Assembly (NCBI GenBank): GCA_963675135.1
Contig: OY776129.1
Coordinates: 65,257,028 to 65,321,027, forward strand
DNA length: 64,000 nucleotides
Source of the DNA: Galeopsis tetrahit
Lineage: Eukaryota; Streptophyta; Magnoliopsida; Lamiales; Lamiaceae
Direction of reading: 5' to 3'
Position 1 is the stretch's first letter; every line of letters starts with the position of its first letter. Below the pieces are notes generated by a model that was not told where the DNA came from, made no database searches, and was given only the letters and a program-made list of their open reading frames with translations. Below, in pieces: positions 23,661 through 35,984 of the stretch. The position numbers were made by a program, and so were the translations under genes.

Positions 23661-23765
23661 TTCTCCAGCCCAGTGTTCCTCTCCTGCGGACTCGTTGTTG
23701 GTTGCGCCTAAAGAATTACGGCAATAATGATGGTCATGCACTCATGCCTACTCAATCTCCACTGT

Positions 23766-24217
23766 GGGGGTGTTTACTTTGGGCTTTGGGTGGTTTTGAA
23801 AATCGGGTTTTTGAAATCCTGGTTTTTGAAATCCCGATGAATAGTAATATGAGTGTTTCTTTTAAATTTTGGAATAGTGAAAGATTTAACTTTATGTCAA
23901 ATCAAGTTATAAGATTGAATGAATTTGTATTATTATATTATTGTTTGATGAGAATATAATGATTAGTTAAATGTGTAAGGATTAAATGTATTATATTATT
24001 GTATTATTATATTATTATAGTATTATTATATTATTGTTGAGAAAGAATATAATGATCGTAGTAATATTATATAGATATAACTTTATGTCAAATCAATATG
24101 TTTGATAAGAGTGGTTTTGAGTGGATTTTGAAAACCGATTTTTAAATCCCGAAATAAAACGGATTTTGGATCTTGAAATCCAAAACCTGATTTTTAAAAC
24201 CAAAAGTAAACATCCCC
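23766..24217. mobile_element. MITE with GGTGTTTACTTT ends
   Basis: GGGTGTTTACTTTGGGCTTT and its inverse copy AAACCAAAAGTAAACATCCCC bound the element. The right arm matches 6024-6170 in reverse complement. Confidence 0.6.
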
Positions 24218-24243
24218 AATAAGTCTATAATAATTGAATGATA

Positions 24244-24505
24244 CTCCCTCCATCCATGAAAAGTAGGGACATGGGGATGGGGCACAAGTTTTAAGAAAAT
24301 GGTAGATAAAGTAGATAAAGTAAGGGTATTATAGGGTATTGTGGGGTCCATTGTGAATAAAGTGATTGTTTAGGAATAAAGTTGATGGCAAATTGAGTAA
24401 TTAAGTGATAGTTGAAGGGTGATAGTTTTCATAAAGTGCATGGGACTACATTTGGTGGACAAAGAATATGTGTCAAATGGGACTACTTTTCGTGGACGGA
24501 GGGAG
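24244..24505. mobile_element. Stowaway-like MITE
   Basis: CTCCCTCCATCCATGAAAAG and the inverse of CTTTTCGTGGACGGAGGGAG are flanked by TA. It is the same family as 6307-6578. Confidence 0.75.
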
Positions 24506-24590
24506 TAATACAAAGACACTGTATTATTATTGTTGAAATCGAAATGACACGTAATTAATGAAAGATGAGAACTGGAGGGTTATAATTTAA

Positions 24591-24899
24591 GGGATGTTTG
24601 TTTTGGTATTTTGAGGATTTTGAAATACGGATTTCAAAATCTAGTGGATTTTAAAATCCTAATGTTTTTTATGTTTTGTGTTTGTTTTGAGATTTATGTA
24701 GGGTAGGATTTAACTTTATAGTATATGAGTATAGATTTTATAGGTATTTATATAGGGTTTGTAGGTATTTATAGAGTTGACTTTTATAGGGTTATATGGT
24801 GGAATTTTAAAATCGTGAATCAAAATCTCAAACTGTACCGGGGTGGAGTTTCGAAATCCCAAATCTGAATTTCTCATATATCCCAAAACAAACATACCC
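24591..24899. mobile_element. Tourist-like (PIF/Harbinger) MITE
   Basis: GGGATGTTTGTTTTGGTAT and the inverse of CAAAACAAACATACCC are flanked by an exact TAA on both sides (24,588-24,590 and 24,900-24,902). Confidence 0.8.
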
Positions 24900-25042
24900 T
24901 AAAAGATAGGAGTGAAAGTGAGAAATAGTGGTTACTGAAATGGTTTGCGGTGACAAATGGCATGAGATAAATCGATGAAAGAAGAAATAACTTAAATTGG
25001 TGCATGGCAGGCTTTTGAGAGATATCAATAATATCATCCTCT

Positions 25043-25045
<3 letters not shown>

Positions 25046-25071
<26 letters not shown>
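25046..25071. repeat. TA microsatellite
   Basis: About 13 TA units. Confidence 0.9.
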
Positions 25072-25073
<2 letters not shown>

Positions 25074-25349
25074 TTTATTGAAGTCAAACGAAGGAAGACG
25101 AAAAATATGGATGGGCTCATTTCTAAAATTTACCAGCCCACTTTTTGCAAATTTCCGCATTCAGAGAAAAGGCCTTATGACAGGGTGATGCGAAATGGCG
25201 TATTTACCCCTCTTGCACTTTTAAAAAAAAAAACGCCGGATGAGTACACCCACACTTCTATTTCACGACAGATCTATCTCCACTACCATCAAAATAAACA
25301 CCATTCTTCAACAAAACACAAAAAATCAACAAAAAAAAATTCTTAAGAT

Positions 25350-25720
25350 GTTCGAAAATATTAACCGAATAAAGTTAAGATGTACGAAAATTTTTATCCA
25401 ACAAACTCAATGTGTTCGAAAAAAATTCATGAACAACTTTCATTTGTCCGAAAAAAAATTGGACATCTTGTTCGAAATTTTTTACACAACAAACTCAAGT
25501 TGTTCAAAATTTTTTAATGAACAAACTCAATGGGTTCGAAAAAATATTCAAAACAACTTAAATTTGTCCGGAAAAAAAAAATCAAACAAGATTTTCGAAA
25601 TTTTTTCCAAAACAAAAACAGAATGTTCGAAAAAAATTTCAAAACAAAAATAGATTGTTTCAAAATGTTTCCAAAACATACTCAATATGTTCGAAAATAA
25701 TTCTCGAACTTGTAAAAACC
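25350..25720 (+). repeat. Degenerate TGTTCGAAAA tandem repeat
   Basis: Roughly nine imperfect units built on TGTTCGAAAAA-TTT-AACAAACTCAA, period about 38-45 bp. Open frames through it are a by-product of the repeat. Confidence 0.6.
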
Positions 25721-25759
25721 CTAATTTTCTTAAAAACCCTAATTTTCATACAAAAACCT

Positions 25760-26001
25760 ACCTTGAAACGGTGGCGGCGAGGGCAGGGCGGTGGCGGACG
25801 AGGGCAGGGGCGGTGGCGGACGAGGACAGGGTCGATGGCGGTGGCGTAGGATTCGCCCTTCTCCAGCGGAGGCGGCGTTCGAAGAAGAAAACGTAGCAGC
25901 AGAAGACAGGGGCGGTGGCGGACGAGGGCAGGAGCGGCGGCCTCCTCCAACGGCGGCGGCGGTTCGTGGGCGTTCGCCGCGTGGGGAGGGGAGGAGAAGA
26001 G
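25760..26001 (+). repeat. GC-rich GGTGGCGGACGAGGG repeat, left part
   Basis: There are four or five units of GGTGGCGGACGAGGGCAGGG type, in strong contrast to the AT-rich flanks. The sequence continues at 27,738 after the solo LTR. Frames on both strands are open only because of the base composition. Confidence 0.6.
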
Positions 26002-27737
26002 TGGTACGTGTTTTTACCAACACGTTCCCCTCAAGTATAAGAGGTTCGCGTGTAATAAAAGCAAGACCCAGTTAAATTATCGATCCGTGGGACTAGATTG
26101 TGAAAGTAGCCTTAGTGTGTATGTTTTTCTTTGAATATAATGAGAAATCATGTTTTGTGCAAGAAAATGTAAATGAAACTATCAAATGACAATCAATGAT
26201 GAGCAATAACTAAGATATGATGATAAAAATCAAGTGAGAGGGGTAGTGTTCGGGTGTTGGTCCTTGTGTGGAATCGATATTAAAAGTCGAAGTTTATGTG
26301 TAATTCATTGGATGGAATTTGGTAGAAGTGATCACTAATGCATATATCGAGCAAGCACCTAGGATCGAGAGGATGAATAGAAGGTTTCTTACTCGGGTAA
26401 TCACACGATTAGGGGGTTCGACTCTACCTAAATTATACTAAACTAATCCCTAGATATGTTTTTCCACTTGAATACTAACAACCAAGCTCCTATGACCTTC
26501 TCATTAATCACTTAAATGTTAATTAAAGCAATTAATGTAGATAAATGGGGTTCTAATGAAATTTACCCAACTCTCGTTGCGATAAACCAATATTAACTCA
26601 TTCACACGACTCCCAACCCTCGATTATACTATCTATCCCAAATTAACCAACTCTCGTTGCATTAATTGAGTTTCTAACACAACCTAATAGTTGAGTTCTT
26701 GCAAATAATCTAACAAAACCCATAAACCTAACCAATAAACCTCTCAATGAATTCCACAATCAAAATCAACCTAAAACATTAATTCCATCACAATTATACA
26801 ACACCCAAACACCAATATGCTTAGCTCATGGCTAATTTAGGGAAATTGAGGAAGATAAGTGAGAAAACAAACATACCCATGCTTAATAATAACAAAATAC
26901 TCAAATTAAAATAAGATATCACCTCTTGTCTTGCAAATATGAAATAAACCTTCAAAACTTCAACACAATCTTCAATCTCTACCTTGGAAATGAAATTACA
27001 ACTTCAAAGATAACCTATCTATGGAAATTCACTAAGTTCTATGGCTAAAACTACGAAAAACAAGCAAAAGATGGTGGAATTTTGATTTGTGGAGCTTGAG
27101 TACTCTTCTAATGGCTGCCTCCTCATTAAAAACGAATTTGTGGCCTTTTATACCCTCCCCCTTGAGCTTGGCACGTGTCCCTAGGTCTAATTTGGAAGAG
27201 GGCAAAAAATGAGCAGTGACTCGGCCGAGTGAGCTCACTCGGCCGAGTGGTCTTGTTAAAAAGCGTGTTACACTTTTGTCCACCCGTGACTCGGCCGAGT
27301 TGGCTCACTCGGCCGAGTGTGCAGTATTGCTGAAACTCTCAGATTCGGTCGAGTTGGTTCACTCGACCGAGTGTTCAAAAAATCGAAATTTGCAGTTTTG
27401 GTCCGACTCGGCCGAGTTGGGCTCACTCGGCCGAGTGGCACTCTGTCCTTACTTTTGCTTTGGGCATAACTTTTGATCCGGAGGTCCGATCGGCTTGATT
27501 CTTGTCTTGTTAAGATCCTCTCTTCGATTCCTTTCATGTGGTTGCATCTTTGACACGATCCAACGGCTGAATTTCTCGTGATTTGCTTCGAAACTCCTTG
27601 CTTTCCTAAAAATCAAACAAAACATTCATGTATCAACATATCTAACAATTAGCTCATGATTACACGAAAGTTGTAAGAATTTCTTGATATCTAGCGCATA
27701 ATTCACCCACAAATTCGAGCAATCTCACGACAAATCA
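26002..27737 (-). mobile_element. Solo LTR, 1.7 kb, with ACTCGGCCGAGT palindromes
   Basis: It is bounded by the exact duplication AAGAG (25,997-26,001 and 27,738-27,742). On the minus strand it starts TGATTTGTCGTGAGA and ends AACACGTACCA. It matches the LTR at 57,244-58,917 in inverse orientation, for example in the CAACGAGAGTTGGGTAA blocks. Four pairs of the palindrome ACTCGGCCGAGT or close variants lie at 27,219-27,436. Confidence 0.8.
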
Positions 27738-28864
27738 AAGAGCGATGCTGTCGCCGCGTGAGGAGGGGAGGAGCGGCGCCGCTAGGGAAGGAGGGGTGGT
27801 GGGCGGCGACGCCGATTGGGAGGGAGTAGTGGTGGGCGGCGCCGATTGTGAGGGAGGGGGAGGGGAGTTGGGTGCACCTTTTTGTTTGAGAAATGGAGGA
27901 AGATAAGATTTAATTAGACTACGTTTATCGGTGACACCCAAATGAGTGTCACCACCAAATTGCATAAAAGACAAAAAATTATAATAATAAAATAATCAAA
28001 TTGTGACCCTCAAAGCTTGACACCGGTTGGTGGAGCAACCTCATGGCATGCATATGACTTTCTTTAATATTGTGACACTTGTCACTTTATTATTGGCTGT
28101 CCAAATTTTTTTTGTATAAGGTAAATTATTGAAGATAATGTTTTAAAAAAAAAAAAAAATTATCAAAATTCATAAAAAAAAATCCTCTACAAATAGAGTC
28201 CAATCTTGATGCATTTTGGAAAACATATCAATTATCACTCCGCAATAGAGAAGCTCATAACGCTCTTCAAAAGGACTTGATTGAGCATATATGACAAAAA
28301 TTCGGCCCGTCAAGTTAAATATGTGGAGTAACTTGCATTTTCTGTATTTGTAATTTAGTATTTAATGCATCTATTTGTATTTTTCTTTTTATTTCATTTC
28401 AGTTTCCTATTGATTATCTTGTAATTTTAATTTTGGTTGAGTTTGTAATTTTATTTTAAGAATATGTATTTTTTCCCAATTTATAATTGCGGTTTTAGAA
28501 TATCAAATCATAGTTATATACTATTTCACACCTAAAAATAAAATAGAAAAACTAATTATAGATAATATATTTTAGAAAATAATAAAGAAATAATAAATAT
28601 TTTAGGTTGGGTTGGTGTCATTGATAAAGTGAAAAAAAATTGGAATTGGGTTTGGTTGTAGATTGTGTATGTGGATGAGAGAGAAATGAATATTATATTG
28701 GAAGGTTGGGTTGGTTGGGGTTGTGGATAAAGATAGTCTTAGGGTTTGAAATGAGGAGGTTATTTTTTAGATTTCCACGTGGGTGTCCTCATCCGTTTTG
28801 TGTGTGTCCTCATCGCGTGGGTGTACTCATAGTATCCTCGGTGCCTTTAGCCGCGCCCTTGTCA
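27738..28864. other. GC-rich repeat remainder and intergenic DNA
   Basis: 27,743-27,880 continues the GC-rich repeat interrupted by the LTR. Beyond it no gene is seen. A small inverted repeat (TGACACCC...GAGTGTCA) lies near 27,932-27,952. Confidence 0.4.
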
Positions 28865-28893
28865 TAAAATTTACCAGCCCACTTTTTGCAAAT

Positions 28894-31031
28894 ATGAATG
28901 AGAGGCATTTCAACAGCCCATTTAGCCCACTACCAACAACGGAGCCCATTTGAATTTGATGCACCTAGCTGTGGGGAGTGAAGTCAAGAATTGGGACCCA
29001 CGGCCCATGTGTCAATTTTAGAAATAATTTGCTATACATGTTGAAATAAATGGACACGCAATAAAACAAGAAAATAAGACATTATATATAGGGGGTGATA
29101 TTACTATCACGAGTAGGAGTAGGTAGCTAGCTAGAGTATTTTCTTTGATTGGACTTGCTCGAAGACCAATTCAATTTTAGTAGCGGTTATATATATCTGG
29201 CCGGTTTTTTTAATTAAACTTTGATTAAATGTAGACAATAATAATATATATTTTTTTAAGTCTTTATTGAGGCAGTCTTTGTATAGTATTCCACTATGTA
29301 ACGAGTACCTGATTCATTAAACTCATAGTACATGAATTCTTGTTAATAAATAAATAAATAATTGACTCATTTTTAAATTGACACAATTACATACTCTTTG
29401 TAGTATATAATACTGAATGAGCACCGAGTATTATGCGGAACATCAATAAACATAAATATTTATTATATATTTTATATTTATATTGTTTTAAAAAATAAAA
29501 TTTAAATAAAAAAACGTAGAACAAAAAGAAAAGCGAGTTTTTTTTATACGACCTTTCGTAAATATAAAAATAATTTTAAAAAATAATAATAAAATTTAGA
29601 AAATAAATAATTTATGTAATATTAAAATAACTCTTAATAATAAATGTTAGTTAAATATACCTTTAATTTTAAACTAACTAACACATACAAATATTTATGT
29701 CACATATATTTTTTAACCAATAAAATTATTACATGTCACCCCAACTTTAAATATTCAAACTCTTTAAAATCATAACACATCGTCTAAACTTACCAGAAAA
29801 TAGCACATCATTTAATTTTACTAAGAAACGACACATCAGTCCACAAAGCTCCCTATTAGTATTGAAGGGGGGCTACAAAAAAGTTTTTATCTCTGAATAT
29901 TATATCTAAAAAATAATTAGTTAGAAGAATCTTAAAAATATATGATACGATGAAATGCATGGTGCCGTTCAATTTAATTAGAAGTATTTTTATTTTACCA
30001 TGCATTCGGCAATGATTCAACAAATTGGAAAAGCACAAACCAAACCAAGACAGAATGAATATTATTATAATGGAAATTATATGTTCTTAGGACTTAGAAT
30101 GCCTGAAAGGGTGAATGAAGATAACTGGAATTAAATTATATAAGAATATACGACGTCATTATCCTTACAAATTCCAAAATGCTACCATCAAAATTCAACT
30201 AGGTTACAAATATTCCACACTTTTTGGTGCTTTGATTACCTCACCGCATAAGCATTATTCCTAAGGGTGAAAATGAAATTAGATCTCATATTCTAATTGG
30301 TCCACGTTCATTTATTAAATACTTAATTCTCCCTTGTGTATTTACTCATTTACTGTCTTGCACCACAAGTTTTAAAAAATTCGTGAGAAATGAATCATAC
30401 TTATTAATTTTGGACGGAACGGTATCACTTATACTCTCTAATATAAAAGTCTAACCGACTCGATTTTCAATTTTTAGAAATTTGGGTAGAAAAATCGGCT
30501 TAAGCGCCTTGATTTTTTTATTTTTTATAGTTTAAGTGTTCGATTTGGGGTGATCGTGCACAATTTTTCAAAAATAGAAATGTGGCTCTAAGCAATATTC
30601 ATTGCTATGTACTTTTTTTTTTCAACATTATTTTTCGTAATTTTTAATTTCTCCAAGGACATTTTTGCAATTTCTTTTATTTGTTGAATACTTGAATTAA
30701 GATTTCATATTTATTGAAAAAAAATTAGAAGGTGACTTAAATCCTTTCGACTAGCCATTTTCAACTTCTGAAAAATTATATATACTACATGCAATGTATG
30801 GTGGTAATTTTTTAATATATATAATATAGTATGAAATAAGAATTGGAATGAGAGAGTACAAACCAAACCAAACCAAGAAAAAGATATTTTCTATATGGAA
30901 TATATTGTTCCTTTTAACAAAAATAAAATAAAAACAGCGTTTGCATCAATTAGTTAGTCCTAGTCCTAGAGCAAACTATTAAAGCATTCTATAATAACAC
31001 TAGTAATCAATATGGGCGGCCGTTTGTTCAT
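28894..31031. other. Intergenic DNA upstream of NRT2
   Basis: No gene is seen. GCCCA motifs lie at 28,916-29,010. The rest is AT-rich and the last few hundred bases are the presumed NRT2 promoter. Confidence 0.4.
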
Positions 31032-31038
31032 TATATAA
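31032..31038 (+). promoter_or_regulatory. Probable TATA box of NRT2
   Basis: TATATAA lies 54 bp upstream of the start codon, giving a predicted transcription start near 31,065 and a very short leader. No nitrate-responsive element was confirmed. Confidence 0.5.
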
Positions 31039-31091
31039 ACGAGCTAAAATTCTGAAAATTAATATTCATCATAAAATAAAAATAAAGAAAA

Positions 31092-34000
31092 ATGGAAGAA
31101 AAAGAAATTGGGTCTCCCGGAAGCTCGATGCATGGAGTAACGGGGAAAGAACAATCCTTCGCCTTCTCCGTGGCCGCAGACGAAACAATTCCGAGTGATC
31201 CGACGGCTAAATTCACATTACCGGTGGATTCAGAGCACAAAGCCAAAGTATTTAACATCCTTTCTTTCTCTAAACCGCACATGCGAACCTTCCATCTTTC
31301 ATGGATCGCCTTCTTCACTTGTTTCGTCTCCACTTTCGCTGCCGCCCCTCTCGTCCCCATCATCCGAGACAACCTCAATCTTACCAAGCCGGACATCGGC
31401 AACGCCGGCATAGCCTCCGTCTCCGGCAGCATTTTCTCGCGCCTGGTCATGGGGGCCGCCTGCGATCTCCTGGGCCCCAGGTAGTATAAGTTGTGTTTGA
31501 ATGAGGGAATTTGATTTAAGGTGACATTTCAAATAAATGTATTTAAAAATATATGAATTTCAAATAACATATTTAGTGAGTGATAGATTTTAAATTCTCT
31601 CACAATTTTAATTAAAAAAAATGTTAAGTATTTAAAATTCATTTACATTTTAATTATTCAAATAAGTGTGGTGAATTTAGGATATCCAAATGGAGCGGTA
31701 TCAATTGATAAGTGCTATGATATTACTAGTATCACTTATATAGTAGCTAGGGTGAACAAGTTTAATTGGAGAGTGACTCTAGCTAGTTACCTTATTCTTA
31801 ATCCTGGGCCAGGTACGCGTGCACGTTCTTGATCATGATAACGGCGCCGACGGTGTTTTGCATGTCGTTCGTGTCATCAGCGGCAGGGTACGTGGCGGTG
31901 AGGTTTATGATAGGGTTTTCTCTGGCGACATTTGTTTCGTGCCAGTTTTGGATGAGTACGATGTTTAACGGGAAGATTATAGGGATGGTGAATGGGACAG
32001 CGGCGGGGTGGGGGAATATGGGCGGTGGGGTGACGCAGCTACTCATGCCGCTTCTTTTTGAGGTGATTAAGAAGGCCGGAGCGACGCCGTTTACAGCCTG
32101 GAGAATTGCGTTTTTTATTCCGGGATGGATGCATGTGATAATGGGCATTTTGGTTTTGGTATTGGGACAAGATCTTCCCGATGGGAATCTTGCCGCCCTA
32201 CAGAAGAAAGGAGATGTCACCAAAGACAAATTTTCCAAGGTACTTACTACTTATTTATTTATAATTACATGAATTTTATTGATGAATGGATCCAGCGACG
32301 GAAAACTAGCTAGCTAGATTACAAGCCTAATTGAAATATCATGTTATATATATATATGATGTAGGTTCTTTGGCACGCCGTCACGAATTATAGAACATGG
32401 ATATTTGTTCTCTTGTATGGTATGTCGTTGGGCGTAGAATTAACCACGGACAACGTCATCGCCGAGTATTTCTACGACAGGTTTAGTCTCAATCTTCACT
32501 AGCTATATATTACTAAGAGTGTCCACAATGGTTAAGGAGTTATAACTCCCCTCTCTCCTCCACCTCATCATTTTTACATAAATAACTCAACCCCCAATAA
32601 CTCCCCTCTCTCCTCCACCTCATCATTTTTACATAAATAACTCAACCCCCAATAACTCTCACAACCATTCCAAAGTTATAACTTACATTTGAGGGACCCC
32701 ACTATTCATTACATTTCTTTTTAATTTTTTATTTTTTATTTAAGATTTTAAAATTATGTAAAAAAATAATATATGAATATATTAAAATTTAATATATGTG
32801 AAAAAAATTAATATATGAATATATTAAAATTATTTAGTCGAATTTTTTTAGAGTATCAATTAATATATTTTACAAATTGAAATAAATATTTAATACTAAC
32901 TCATTTAGTTAACTAATGAAGATTATTATTATTTTGATCGAATGAAAATAGAGTACAACATATTCAACACTAGAAAACAATTCAACTAAATTAATTAAAA
33001 ACTTAACTATTTTGAAACGATAAATAAACGCATTATATCAATTCAGAAGTCTGAGTGGAAAAATTTAATGGGAAAGAGTTGCTCGAGTTATCAACGAAAT
33101 TCCTGTGAACTTGAACATTTTGAGAATATGAAGGAGAATATTGAAAATTTTGTAGATTTAAAGAATTTTGGGAGAGTGGAATTTCATCAGTATGATTGAA
33201 CAAATTTCTACGAAATGGTGAAGAATCTTTATCCATTTATTAAGTATTTACAGAAGAAAAAACTGTGAATATGAAGTATTTAAAGAGAAAAAAAAAAAGA
33301 CCGTTGTATTAATTTAAAATTTGAAGATGAAAAAAAATAGAAAATTCAAATATTAATGTGGGTCAATTCATCGTTGTTAGCAAAAAGTAGGGTTATGCCG
33401 GACTAACCCATTTGAGGAGAGAGAAATTTTTTTAAGTTATAACTCCCTATTTTTAAAGTTATAACCCTCTAATAACCAACCGTTGTGGACATTCTAACTC
33501 CATTCCATAATTACTTTCATAGGTAGACGGTATACAGTGAAGAAATGAGTTGAATTTAGTGTATATGTGAAAAAAAAAAGTAATGATTGAAGATATGGTG
33601 AGAACTAAATTTATAAAAAAGTTTTCATTTTAATGGTATTAAAATTATTTTTTGATGTCAAAAAAGAAAAGTGTGAAAGTGGGACATAATTTTTCTAAAA
33701 AAATTGATTAATTAACTGAAACTCTTAATTAAATTCCAGGTTTAGTCTCAATCTTCACACAGCGGGAACAATAGCAGCCACATTCGGCATGGCCAACATA
33801 GTCTCCCGACCCGCCGGGGGTCTAATGTCCGACATGGCTGCACGGCGGTGGGGCATGCGGGGCCGCCTCTGGAACCTCTGGATCTTCCAAACCCTCGGCG
33901 GCGTATTCTGCATTTGCCTAGGCCGCGCCACCACCCTACCACTCTCCATCACATCCATGATCCTCTTCTCCATTGGAGCACAAGCCGCTTGTGGGGCCAC

Positions 34001-34397
34001 TTTCGGCATTATCCCCTTCATCTCCCGGCGATCACTCGGCGTGATCTCCGGGCTCACCGGGGCTGGTGGTAACTTCGGGTCGGGGCTGACTCAACTGCTG
34101 TTCTTCACAAGCTCGAGATACTCGACAGCGACGGGGCTGAGGTTAATGGGGATTATGATCGTCGCGTGCACGCTGCCGGTGGCAGTGGTGCATTTCCCGC
34201 AGTGGGGGAGCATGTTTTTGGCGCCGAGTGAGAAGTGGAATGAGGAGTATTATTATGGGAATGAGTGGAATAAGGAGGAAAAGGATAAAGGGTTGCATCA
34301 GGGGAGTCTCAAGTTTGCGGAGAATAGTCGCTCTGAGAGGGGTCGGCGGGTTGCTGCGGTGGCGGAGCCATCTCATACCACGGCGGCAGGTGTGTGA
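31092..34397 (+). CDS. NRT2: High-affinity nitrate transporter NRT2 (predicted 529 aa)
   Basis: Exons are 31,092-31,480, 31,813-32,239, 32,365-32,480 and 33,740-34,397; the sum is 1590 nt in one frame. The product is an MFS nitrate/nitrite:H+ symporter of the plasma membrane, in plants normally working with NAR2/NRT3 for uptake at low nitrate. Visible hallmarks are the N-terminal PGSSMHGVTG block, SWIAFFTCFVSTFAAAPL (TM1), the MFS loop GAACDLLGPR, the nitrate signatures AGWGNMGGG and TGAGGNFGSG, and the C-terminal HQGSLKFAENSRSERG, a tail typical of root NRT2s. Length and order match the family (about 530 aa, 12 TM). The third intron is unusual: it starts with a copy of the beginning of exon 4 and contains a MITE. 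The specific paralogue cannot be assigned. Confidence 0.95.
32478..33758 (+). repeat. 22-bp direct repeat at both edges of NRT2 intron 3
   Basis: CAGGTTTAGTCTCAATC plus the next 5 bases occurs at 32,478-32,499 (donor side) and 33,737-33,758 (acceptor side). Splicing at either CAG|G leaves the coding sequence intact. Confidence 0.9.
32517..33494. mobile_element. PIF/Harbinger-type non-autonomous element in NRT2 intron 3
   Basis: GAGTGTCCACAATGG and the inverse of CCGTTGTGGACATTC are flanked by an exact TAA (32,514-32,516 and 33,495-33,497). A 55-bp unit (ATAACTCCCCTCTCTCC start) is tandemly duplicated at 32,535-32,655. A minus-strand frame at 33,033-33,236, rich in N, S and Q and starting MD, resembles the N-terminus of the second (Myb-like) protein of PIF elements. 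A related copy is at 62,944. Confidence 0.75.
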
Positions 34398-34505
34398 TAT
34401 GTTAATTGACAACCAGCAAAGTCTTAATTGTGGGAACTACTATCAGTGAAGAGAAATTGGTTTTCACTTTGTGTGCATACGTTTAATATTAGTTGTTTAA
34501 TAGTA

Positions 34506-34790
34506 CTCACTCCACCCACAACTATTGTTCACGTGTTTTAATATATGAATTGTTTGTTAATATTATAGGAGATAAAAGTGAAATTAACTTTATAAATACG
34601 TAATAAAGTGAAGTGCTTTTTAGTGTGTGAATAAATTATTTGATTAAATATTGTAATGATTTGAGGAGATGGTTAATATATATATATATTTTTTACTATT
34701 TTAAATATATATTATTAAATAAGGTACAATCAAAATGTTAAATGAATCATTAAGTAAAGAATTGGAGGCGGTAATAATTATTTCATTGAA
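34506..34790. mobile_element. Degenerate Stowaway-like MITE downstream of NRT2
   Basis: It starts CTCACTCCACCCACAACTAT after TA. The body resembles the MITE at 46,416-46,699 (AATTGTTTGTTAATATT, TTATAAATA). The right end is not well preserved. Confidence 0.4.
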
Positions 34791-34999
34791 AATGTATGAT
34801 AAAATTAGTTCACAGGCATTGTGGTAGGATATACTATCAATTATCTGTTTGAAGTAATGTCAATTTTTATACATTGTTCACATGGTAATTAATTTCCAGA
34901 ATGTTTATATGTATTCAATCTAATTAAATTGATAGTATTGTTAATTAATTATAAATATGAAGTGTATTAAAAGTGTTGGACTGATCGAGGATACAAGAT

Positions 35000-35380
35000 G
35001 AAATTGTTATATCCATCCTTTATCACTTAAGTTAAAAGTCAAAGAAGTTGACCACTCCGAGGAGACGATCAACGGATAGAACAAGGACAATTCAAAAGTC
35101 ATCAGAGAGTAATCAATACTCAAGAAATCAGAGGTTGTTTATCAATATCAGGTCGACACTCTGCTCGTCAAATTGGCAAGGTCGACACCCTGCTCATGAA
35201 GTCAACAAGATTGTCAACAATTTGTTCTGCTTGTCAAAGTCGGTAAAGTCGACACTCTGCTTATTCAAGTAAACAAAGTTATCGCCACTCCACTGTACTT
35301 GCCCAATTTAGCAAGGTCGTCTAAAATTCACTCTACTCGTCCAAGTCAGCAAGGTCGAACGAGCTTTAACCGAGTCGAGC
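35000..35380 (+). repeat. Imperfect GTCGACACTCTGCTCGTC tandem repeat
   Basis: Five or so degraded units of AAGGTCGACACTCTGCTCGTCA type, period about 40-60 bp. It is possibly an LTR remnant; no ends were found. Confidence 0.45.
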
Positions 35381-35980
35381 TCGAGTTGTTTGATATTTTC
35401 ACACTAATTTTTTTTTACTTATCGAGGTCGAGCCGAGTTTTAGACTGTATCGAACATAAATGTATGTTCAAGTTTGTTTGATATCTATGTCAAACCGAGC
35501 TCAAGCAAGATTTTACTAAACGATTTCAAATCGAGTATCAATTAACTTGATTTGATTTTTAGTTTAACAATAACTAGAGTTTTGAGTGATTATTTTGTAT
35601 TTTCTCCATCTAAAAAAGTTAGTTCACTATTTCTTTTTTATTTGTCTAGCTCATATAATAGTTCACTTTTCTTTTACTTGAACATTTTTATCTAAAATAG
35701 CCCTATTTAATGATTGTTGAGAATGAGATTGATCATTAATATAGGTAATAAGCATTAAATAGGAATAAAACAAGAATGTAAATGTAAATTTTATATGTTC
35801 AAAATATTTTACTACGGAGTATTAGTTAGTGTGAAAAAGGAAAGTAATATCAAGACGTCCTAAAGAAATTTTGCAAACAATAATGGAACTAAAAAAATAC
35901 TACATTATATATTAAGTTATAAAAACGCCTAATTGAATTTTGGGAGTTTGTTCGGGTTTATGAATGAATTTTCTTTTTTA
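35381..35980. other. Intergenic DNA
   Basis: No gene is seen. Confidence 0.4.
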
Positions 35981-35984
35981 AGAA

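Larger units (their letters stand above)
25124..28893 (+). repeat. 29-bp direct repeat flanking a 3.7-kb block
   Basis: TAAAATTTACCAGCCCACTT and the following 9 bases occur identically at 25,124-25,152 and 28,865-28,893. Everything between looks inserted relative to an older sequence. The 29-bp length is not a usual transposase target duplication, so repair-mediated insertion is more likely. Confidence 0.55.

Noticed and set aside
25660..26075. Several overlapping open frames on both strands rich in R, G, P and A
   Set aside because: They are products of the GC-rich tandem repeat, open in nearly all frames at once, and one is cut by the LTR insertion.
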